Source: Pseudomonadota bacterium
Lineage (GTDB): Bacteria; Pseudomonadota; Alphaproteobacteria; Azospirillales; Azospirillaceae
Length of the DNA: 9,850 nt
Direction: 5' to 3'
NCBI GenBank assembly: GCA_023413605.1
Contig: JAEZPL010000697.1
Location: forward strand, 1 to 9,850
In this document: one piece after another, positions 5,045 through 9,850 of the stretch
How the letters are laid out: each line of letters starts with the position of its first letter
Position numbering within the stretch: the first letter of the stretch is position 1
Position numbers and translations under genes: made by a program
The notes under the pieces: model-generated
The model's input: only the letters and a program-made list of their open reading frames with translations
The model's database searches: none
Told to the model about the DNA's origin: nothing

Positions 5045-6127
5045 ATGCAGAAACTGGCAAAGCAGCGAACCCCCGACAGGCAGTGGATCAAGTCCTCACT
5101 GCGCAAGGGACGGCTTCTGCATGTCCGCTCTGTTCTGTCACCGGAAAAGACGCTTCTGGTCCGGGTGATGATCGTCATCGCCCTGATCGCGCTGGTCATC
5201 GCAGTGTTCTGGTTCGACCGCGACGGGCTGAAGGACCAGATCGACGGCAACGTCAGTTTCCCTGACGTCCTCTACTTCGCCATGATCACGGTGACCACCG
5301 TCGGCTACGGCGACATCGTACCGGTCAGCCACACCGCCCGGCTGATCGACGCCTTCGCCGTCACGCCGATCCGCATCTTCATCTGGTTCATTTTCCTGGG
5401 CACCGCCTACGAACTCGTCGTGCAGCGGATTGTGGAGGATTTTCGATTGAGCCGGATTCAAAAGCAGCTGCACGGCCACATCGTGCTGTGCGGCTTCGGC
5501 CACAGCGGGTTGATCGCCGCGCAGGAAATCGTCTCCAAGGGGCATCCCGGTGACCGGATCGTCGTCATCGACGGATCGGAGGACCGCATTCAGCTGGCCG
5601 CCGACGCTGGTTTCATCGGCCTTCTGGGTGACGCCACCAGCGAGGAGACGCTGACCAAGGCCTGCGTCGGGCAGGCGAAGGCGGTGATCGTCAGCACCGG
5701 CCGCGACGACACCACCATCCTGGTGATTCTGACCGTGCGCCACCTGTCAGCCGCGACCAGGATCGTCGCCAACATCAAGCAGGAGGAGAACATCAAGCTC
5801 GCCAGCCTCGGCGGGGCCGACCTCGTGGTGTCGCCGCCGAAGATCGGCGGCTATCTCATGGCCGACGCGGTGGAGAGCCAGCACGCCACCCCCTTTCTGT
5901 GCGACCTGATGTCGGCCGGCGGCGAGATGGTTCTGACCGAACGCCGGGCGCAGCCCGAGGACGTCGGCAAGACCATGGCGGAAATCGAAGCCGGCGTGGT
6001 GGTGCAGGTCCACAGCCGCGGCCGCAACATCGCCTTCACCGAACGCAACCGCTACATCATCCAGCCGAACGACCTGTTGCTGATCATCAGCGCGCCGCAA
6101 GGGGGCGACGAGGCGCGGCCCCGCTGA
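5045..6127 (+). CDS. Two-TM potassium channel with RCK (TrkA-N/TrkA-C) domain
   Basis: The 360-residue protein has the MthK-like layout. A basic N-terminal tail is followed by a first span (about 38-57), a pore helix with selectivity filter TVTTVGYGD (filter TVGYGD at 85-90), and a second span (about 105-126) with a possible gating-hinge glycine in FLGTAYELV. A cytoplasmic RCK domain follows. RCK-N begins HIVLCGFGHSGL, with the GFGHSG nucleotide-binding loop at 150-155 and an acidic strand end VVIDG (Asp176). RCK-C occupies about 290-350. It should conduct K+ across the inner membrane, gated by a ligand on the RCK ring (in relatives Ca2+, nucleotide or NAD(H)). ATG 5045 follows GAAAGG at short spacing. 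An earlier in-frame ATG at 4940 would add 35 residues with no resemblance to channels. No other K+ genes are nearby, and its function seems unrelated to the TRAP operons. Confidence 0.93.
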   Translation: MQKLAKQRTPDRQWIKSSLRKGRLLHVRSVLSPEKTLLVRVMIVIALIALVIAVFWFDRDGLKDQIDGNVSFPDVLYFAMITVTTVGYGDIVPVSHTARLIDAFAVTPIRIFIWFIFLGTAYELVVQRIVEDFRLSRIQKQLHGHIVLCGFGHSGLIAAQEIVSKGHPGDRIVVIDGSEDRIQLAADAGFIGLLGDATSEETLTKACVGQAKAVIVSTGRDDTTILVILTVRHLSAATRIVANIKQEENIKLASLGGADLVVSPPKIGGYLMADAVESQHATPFLCDLMSAGGEMVLTERRAQPEDVGKTMAEIEAGVVVQVHSRGRNIAFTERNRYIIQPNDLLLIISAPQGGDEARPR

Positions 6128-6145
6128 AGCGGATTCTCATCCGCT
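6128..6145. terminator. Hairpin between convergent channel and marR genes
   Basis: AGCGGAT (6128-6134) and ATCCGCT (6139-6145) form a perfect 7-bp stem with loop TCTC, starting at the base after the channel stop codon. A second small palindrome, TGGG-TT-CCCA (6147-6156), follows. The whole convergent gap is 41 bp, so the structure could end transcription in both directions. No T run follows on either strand, which lowers confidence. Confidence 0.45.
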
Positions 6146-6168
6146 GTGGGTTCCCATGGCCTCATTCT

Positions 6169-6642
6169 TCAGCCCCGCTCCAGATGGCGGATGGCCTTGC
6201 CGACGAGGCCGGAGAGGGCGCGGACGTCCTCCTCCGGCAGGCCGGAGAACAGGCGCTCGTACTCGCGCAGCGCGATGGCGCGGACCTGGTGGAACTCCTC
6301 GCGGCCGCGGTCGGTCAGGGTGACCTCCAGGAAACGGGCGTCGTCGTGGCGGACGGCGCGGCGGATCAGGCCGTTTTCCTCCATGCGGACCAGCAGGCGC
6401 GACAGCGTCGTCTGGTCCACCACGGCGACGCGGGCCAACTCGCCGGCCATCAGCGGCTCGCCGGCCTGAAGGGCGGCCAGCACGCGCCAGTGGTTCAGCG
6501 TCATCTTCCGGCGGTGGAGCTTGCGCTGGTAGTCGGCGTTCAGCAGCCCGACCAGTCGGTTCAACTGGTAGGGCAGGAAGTCCTCGATCTCGAAGCCGGC
6601 GCTCCCGGTGGCCTCCGGTTCGCGTTTCGCGGGCTTCGGCAT
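6169..6642 (-). CDS. MarR-family transcriptional regulator
   Basis: A 157-residue winged-helix regulator of normal MarR length. An N-terminal dimerisation helix (LPYQLNRLVGLLNADYQRKL, 23-42) is followed by the helix-turn-helix: TLNHWRVLAAL (48-58), the recognition region DQTTLSRLLVRMEENGLI (76-93), and the wing RHDDARFLEVTLTDRG (98-113) with the conserved D-x-R (Asp101, Arg103). The C-terminal helices complete the dimer. MarR proteins usually repress nearby genes and release DNA on binding small aromatic or CoA-linked ligands. ATG 6642 lies 17 nt after the dctM stop and follows AAGGGGGG, so it is most likely the last gene of the dctP-dctQ-dctM transcript and may autoregulate it. Its binding site is not identified. 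The open frame upstream of 6642 overlaps dctM and is not coding. Confidence 0.95.
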   Translation of the reverse strand: MPKPAKREPEATGSAGFEIEDFLPYQLNRLVGLLNADYQRKLHRRKMTLNHWRVLAALQAGEPLMAGELARVAVVDQTTLSRLLVRMEENGLIRRAVRHDDARFLEVTLTDRGREEFHQVRAIALREYERLFSGLPEEDVRALSGLVGKAIRHLERG

Positions 6643-6659
6643 GGCGGAATTCCCCCTTC

Positions 6660-7976
6660 TCACAGCATGGCCTTCGGCAGCATCAACGCCAGGTCGGGGA
6701 AAATGGCAAGCAGAACGATCATCAGCAGCGTGCACAGGATGTAGGGCACGCAGGCCCAGGCCACGTCGGTCAGTTTGGTGCCCGGCGGGCTGACGCCCAC
6801 CATGATGAACAGCTGCATGCCGAAGGGCGGCGTCGCCAGTCCAAGTTCCAGCGCCAGCAGCATGATGACGCCGAACCACACCGGGTCGAAGCCGTAGGCG
6901 GCGATCAGCGGCATGAAGATCGGCAGGGTCAGCATCATCATGGACAGCTGGTCCATGAACATGCCCAGCACGATCAGCACCAGCACCATGATCGCCAGCA
7001 TGACGTAGGCGTTGACCTCGAACCCCGTGGCCCAGCCGATCAGGCCGGACGTCGCGCCGGAGAAGGCGAGGATCTGGCTGAAGGTGGAGGAGCCCAGGAT
7101 GATCAGGAACATCATCGCCGTGACGTTCAGCGTGCCGCGCAGCGAGGCGACGATCACCTTCCAGGTCAGCACCCGGTAGGCGGCGGCCAGGATCACCACC
7201 GACAGCGCGCCGAAGGCCGCGGATTCCGTGGGAGTCGCCCAGCCCAGCAGCATCAGCCCGATGACCGAGAAGACGACCAGCCCCATGGGCAGCACGTTGA
7301 CCGCCAGCGCCCGCAGCGCCTCGCCCCAGGTCGCCGGCTCCGTCTGGTAGCCGGGGGCGGCGTCCGGGTCGATGGCGACCTGGATGCGGACCAGGAGCAG
7401 ATACATGACCGCCAGCAGCAGGCCGGGCACCACGCCGGCGATCAGCAGGGCGCCCACGTCGATGCGCCCGATGCTGCCCAGCAGCACGGCCAGCGTGGAC
7501 GGCGGGATGATCATCGCCAGACCGCCGATGCCGACGATCGGGCCGGTGATCATGTGGTTCTTGTACCCGCGCTTGCGCATCTCCGGCACCATCAGGCTGC
7601 CGAGAAGGGCCGTGTTGGCGAGCGAGGATCCCGACAGCGTGGCGAACAGCGTGCCGCCCCCGATGGTCAGGTAGGACAGGCGCCCGCGCACGCCGCCCAG
7701 GCACTTGTCCAGCGCGTCGAACACACGCATGGCGAGGCCGGTGTGGAAGAACAGCTCCCCCATCACCAGGAACAGCGGCACCGGGGCCAGCGTGAAGGTG
7801 GTCAGCGACTCCGTGGCGTTGGCGATCAGCTGGTCCACGCCCGGCATGCCGCCCATGAACAGCACGACGCCGACGAGGTTGATCGCCAGGAAGGCGACGA
7901 AGATGGGCGTGCCCATCGCCATCAGCGCGACGATTCCGCCGGCCATCAGGGCCGACGACAGGGTCCAGGCCATCAT
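6660..7976 (-). CDS. dctM: TRAP transporter large permease subunit DctM (second operon)
   Basis: A 438-residue polytopic inner-membrane protein, clearly paralogous to but divergent from the DctM of the left operon. Family signatures are GGGTLFATLSGSSLANTALL (106-125), GYKNHMITGPIVGIGGLAMI (137-156) followed by IPPS, GWATPTESAAFGAL (245-258) and GLATPPFGMQLFIMVG (379-394). It catalyses ion-coupled uptake of the ligand delivered by the second DctP. The start is ATG 7976, the first of two adjacent ATG codons. It shares the 4-nt ATGA overlap with the dctQ stop, and GGAGG lies 6 nt upstream. The marR gene follows after 17 nt. Confidence 0.96.
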   Translation of the reverse strand: MMAWTLSSALMAGGIVALMAMGTPIFVAFLAINLVGVVLFMGGMPGVDQLIANATESLTTFTLAPVPLFLVMGELFFHTGLAMRVFDALDKCLGGVRGRLSYLTIGGGTLFATLSGSSLANTALLGSLMVPEMRKRGYKNHMITGPIVGIGGLAMIIPPSTLAVLLGSIGRIDVGALLIAGVVPGLLLAVMYLLLVRIQVAIDPDAAPGYQTEPATWGEALRALAVNVLPMGLVVFSVIGLMLLGWATPTESAAFGALSVVILAAAYRVLTWKVIVASLRGTLNVTAMMFLIILGSSTFSQILAFSGATSGLIGWATGFEVNAYVMLAIMVLVLIVLGMFMDQLSMMMLTLPIFMPLIAAYGFDPVWFGVIMLLALELGLATPPFGMQLFIMVGVSPPGTKLTDVAWACVPYILCTLLMIVLLAIFPDLALMLPKAML

Positions 7977-8530
7977 GCCGTGCCTCCCTGGCCGCCGTGC
8001 GCCTCACCGCGCAGCAGAAGCCGCAGGAACTCCAGCGCCACCAGCGCGAAGCAGACCGTCAGGCAGGCGTAGGAGATCCAGCCCGGAATGTCGACGGCGC
8101 GGATGTCCACGCCGCCGCGCTCCATCTGCTCCAGCGCCAGCGCCCCGGCCCGCCACGCCAGCAGGCCGCACACGCCGACCGCCAGAAGCTGGACCGCCAC
8201 CTCCACCGCACGGCGGACGGGGGTGGGGAGCAGGTTGACGAAGGAATCCACGGCGACGTGCCCGCGCACCCGCACCAGCCACGGCCCGCCGCAGGCGGCG
8301 GAGAACAGCATGGCGTATTCGACCCCGGCGCTGACCCACATCATGGGCTGGAAGCCGAGGTTGCGCATGACGACGTCCACGGGGATGACCACCACCACCG
8401 CCCCCAGCGCCAGCGCGCCCAGCATGGCCAGCCCATAGATCAGCCCGTCGTAGGCCTGGAGAATCGGGTTCGTCGTCGCGCGGTGCAGGCCGCCGCCGGC
8501 ACCGCGCTGGGATACGGTCGAAGTGCCCAT
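7973..8530 (-). CDS. dctQ: TRAP transporter small permease subunit DctQ (second operon)
   Basis: A 185-residue four-span membrane protein. Landmarks: ALGAVVVVIPVDVVMRNLGF (41-60, the DctQ first-span V-D-V-x-x-R motif), WVSAGVEYAMLFSAACGGPW (65-84), the charged VRVRGHVAVDSFVNLLP (86-102), and two later spans (about 108-130 and 150-174). It forms the membrane complex with DctM. The start is ATG 8530, chosen for GGAGGTGAC directly before it. The open frame upstream of that overlaps dctP and is not coding. It lies 41 nt after dctP and overlaps dctM by 4 nt, so the genes are co-translated. Confidence 0.94.
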   Translation of the reverse strand: MGTSTVSQRGAGGGLHRATTNPILQAYDGLIYGLAMLGALALGAVVVVIPVDVVMRNLGFQPMMWVSAGVEYAMLFSAACGGPWLVRVRGHVAVDSFVNLLPTPVRRAVEVAVQLLAVGVCGLLAWRAGALALEQMERGGVDIRAVDIPGWISYACLTVCFALVALEFLRLLLRGEAHGGQGGTA

Positions 8531-8571
8531 GTCACCTCCATTCCGGGGCTGGGGCGAAGGCCGTTGCGGCA

Positions 8572-9624
8572 TCACTTCTTGTAGAAGGCGGCGCGCAGCG
8601 CGTCGTAATGGGGCGACCCGCTGGCCTTCAGCCGCGCCCAGGCCGTTTCGTTGGCCAGATCGCGGAACTTCTGCCCGTCGGGCAGAGTCACGACCTTCAA
8701 CCCGGCGCCTTGCGCCTTCTGGTCGGTGGCGGCGGCGATCTCCTTCATGCGGGTGTAGGACTCGGTCTCGTGCTCGGCGGCGGCCTTCTCCAGGATTTCG
8801 CGGGCCTTCGGCGACAGGGAGTCCCACTTCTTCTGGTTCACCATCGTGACGAGGTCGCCCTGGAAGAAGCCCGGCTCGATCCGGTACTTCAGGAAGCGGT
8901 CCCAGGACAGGTCGAGCGCGCCGACCAGCGGCCAGCCGATGCCGTCCACGACGTTGCGCTCAAGCCCGGTGTAGACCTCCGACACGGGGATGGAGATGGA
9001 GGTGGCGTTCAGCGTGGTGAACAGCTCGCGGTAGATCGGCTGGCTGCGCAGCTTTATGCCGGACAGGTCGACACCGCCGTCCGGGGTCCGTTTCGGCTCC
9101 TTGGTCGTGAAGATGTAGAAGTTGATGCCGGAATCGAACAGGCCCAACAGGTGCGCGCCCAGCTTCTTCGCGTAGACGTCCTGCATGATCTTCATGCCGC
9201 CGCTCTGCCGGGCCTCGGCCGGGGTGACGGTGCTGCCGACGAAGGCGTCCACCTCCGGCACGTCGGCGAGGTAGTAGGTGCCGGGGCCGTACTGCATGTC
9301 CACCACGCCGCGGCGCACCGCGTCGGACTGCTGGGTCGGGGGAATCACCTCCGGCCCGCCCATGAAGGTGATGCGCACGACGCCCTTGCCCATCGCGTTC
9401 ACCTTGTCGACGAAGCGCAGGAAGGACTGGCTGAACTCCACCGGCTTGGGAAAGGCCGTCACGGCGCGGATCACCTCTTCCGCCGCGGCGGGCTTGGCCG
9501 GTCCCAAGGCACCGCCCAGAGTGCCGAGAAGGATTGCGGCCGCCGCGGACGCCAGGACTCTGCGCCGCCGCATCGGGCGTGCGGCCCGATGCGCGGCCCG
9601 GTGGGCGGGTTGCACCTTGTTCAT
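8572..9624 (-). CDS. dctP: TRAP transporter solute-binding protein DctP (second operon)
   Basis: A 350-residue periplasmic binding protein. The long N-terminal extension is basic (AHRAAHRAARPMRRRR) and followed by a hydrophobic core, with likely cleavage after KPAAA (residue 48). RRRRVLA is reminiscent of a twin-arginine signal but is not a clean match, so Sec or Tat export is open. The mature protein shows GGPEVIPPTQQSDAVRRG (89-106), VDMQYGPGTYY (108-118), SGIKLRSQPIYREL (188-201) and GLERNVVDGIGWPL (220-233). Arg193 in KLRS is the expected carboxylate-binding arginine. Sequence landmarks differ strongly from the DctP at 1707-2753, so a different ligand is likely. ATG 9624 follows GGAGGGG at good spacing. 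Met18 (9573) is a possible but poorly supported later start. The gene follows the 3-hydroxyacyl-CoA dehydrogenase-type gene by 78 nt. Confidence 0.94.
   Translation of the reverse strand: MNKVQPAHRAAHRAARPMRRRRVLASAAAAILLGTLGGALGPAKPAAAEEVIRAVTAFPKPVEFSQSFLRFVDKVNAMGKGVVRITFMGGPEVIPPTQQSDAVRRGVVDMQYGPGTYYLADVPEVDAFVGSTVTPAEARQSGGMKIMQDVYAKKLGAHLLGLFDSGINFYIFTTKEPKRTPDGGVDLSGIKLRSQPIYRELFTTLNATSISIPVSEVYTGLERNVVDGIGWPLVGALDLSWDRFLKYRIEPGFFQGDLVTMVNQKKWDSLSPKAREILEKAAAEHETESYTRMKEIAAATDQKAQGAGLKVVTLPDGQKFRDLANETAWARLKASGSPHYDALRAAFYKK
9569..9593 (-). repeat. Perfect 10-bp inverted repeat in the start region of dctP
   Basis: CGCATCGGGC (9569-9578) and GCCCGATGCG (9584-9593) are exact inverted repeats with a 5-nt loop, about 30-55 nt inside the dctP coding sequence. 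It encodes the arginine-rich start of the signal peptide. The mRNA hairpin lies just beyond the initiating ribosome's footprint and could slow early elongation. Confidence 0.5.
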
Positions 9625-9702
9625 CTCTACCCCTCCGTGTTCGTTGTCCGCGTTCTTGTCGTGACGGGCTCTTGTGCGTTGGCCCCTTTTACGCTGGTCC
9701 TT

Positions 9703-9850
9703 TCAAGCCGGCGGCCGGGCCATGCCCGAATGCCGCAGCAGCGCCACGAAACGGCCGAGCGTCTCCTTCTGGTAGGCCGGCACGTCCATGGCGGAGAAAT
9801 CGTAGAAGCCCTGGCCGGTCTTCATGCCGATGCGCCCCTCGGCCATGTTG
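9703..9850 (-). CDS. 3-hydroxyacyl-CoA dehydrogenase-type protein, C-terminal end (5' part outside window)
   Basis: The last 48 codons of a gene entering from beyond the right edge, ending in TGA at 9703-9705. The visible part reads MAEGRIGMKTGQGFYDFSAM and then VPAYQKETLGRFVALLRHSG. The G-x-K-T-G-x-G-F-Y-D-F/Y motif is the hallmark of the C-terminal domain of NAD-dependent 3-hydroxyacyl-CoA (or 3-hydroxybutyryl-CoA) dehydrogenases and of the related L-carnitine dehydrogenase. These oxidise a 3-hydroxyl group to a ketone. The NAD-binding and catalytic part is not in the window, so the exact substrate is unknown. It is probably the upstream gene of the dctPQM-marR operon (78-nt gap, no obvious terminator), which points to an imported acid processed as a CoA thioester or hydroxy acid. 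Confidence 0.85.
   Translation of the reverse strand, partial: NMAEGRIGMKTGQGFYDFSAMDVPAYQKETLGRFVALLRHSGMARPPA

Noticed and set aside
4743..5060. 105-residue minus-strand open frame in the divergent intergenic region
   Set aside because: It runs through the degenerate repeat and the inverted repeats, shows no domain, and has the low-complexity look of translated intergenic repeat. It would also start inside the channel leader with no ribosome binding site.
6643..8007. Upstream extension of marR to 8007
   Set aside because: It is antiphase reading of dctM, and the MarR fold begins at 6642 with its own ribosome binding site.
1..9850. CRISPR array, tRNA, insertion sequence, phage or defence genes
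   Set aside because: No regularly spaced repeats, no cloverleaf-like sequence, and no transposase, nuclease or phage motifs were seen on either strand.

Overview
The window is gene-dense and G+C-rich (roughly two thirds by eye). The genes are of Gram-negative, proteobacterial type: periplasmic TRAP binding proteins with export signals, MHYT/PAS signalling, and a RidA-family protein tied to a transporter. An alphaproteobacterium of the Azospirillum/Rhodospirillales kind is the best guess, but this rests on gene content and composition only, with no marker gene present.

Left part (1-4670), all on the minus strand, read right to left. A complete TRAP transporter operon runs dctQ (4071-4670), dctM (2788-4077), dctP (1707-2753), and is followed by a RidA-family gene (1174-1617). 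dctQ and dctM overlap by 7 nt. A strong hairpin without a T tract (1113-1150) follows ridA. Further left is a separate minus-strand gene for an MHYT membrane-sensor protein (1-867), which leaves the window inside its PAS domain. Its upstream region holds a perfect TTAGAC-TTG-GTCTAA palindrome.

Centre (4671-6127). A 374-bp divergent intergenic region holds direct repeats, inverted repeats, a structured dctQ leader and a degenerate GC-rich repeat. It serves the TRAP operon to the left and, to the right, the only plus-strand gene, a two-transmembrane potassium channel with a cytoplasmic RCK/TrkA-N domain (5045-6127).

Right part (6169-9850), minus strand. A second, clearly different TRAP operon has the order dctP (8572-9624), dctQ (7973-8530), dctM (6660-7976), then a MarR-family regulator (6169-6642). 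It is preceded by the last 48 codons of a 3-hydroxyacyl-CoA dehydrogenase-type gene that enters from beyond the window.

Working picture: two tripartite carboxylate-type importers, each with companion genes. The first carries a RidA-like protein lacking the catalytic arginine. The second carries a MarR regulator and an upstream acyl-CoA enzyme, which suggests uptake and beta-oxidation-like breakdown of an organic or hydroxy acid. Neither substrate can be read from the sequence. I see no CRISPR array, insertion sequence, tRNA, rRNA or phage gene. The most interesting points are the arginine-less RidA, the possible Shine-Dalgarno-sequestering leader of the first operon, and several clean operator-like palindromes. 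I do not see a clearly new multi-gene system.
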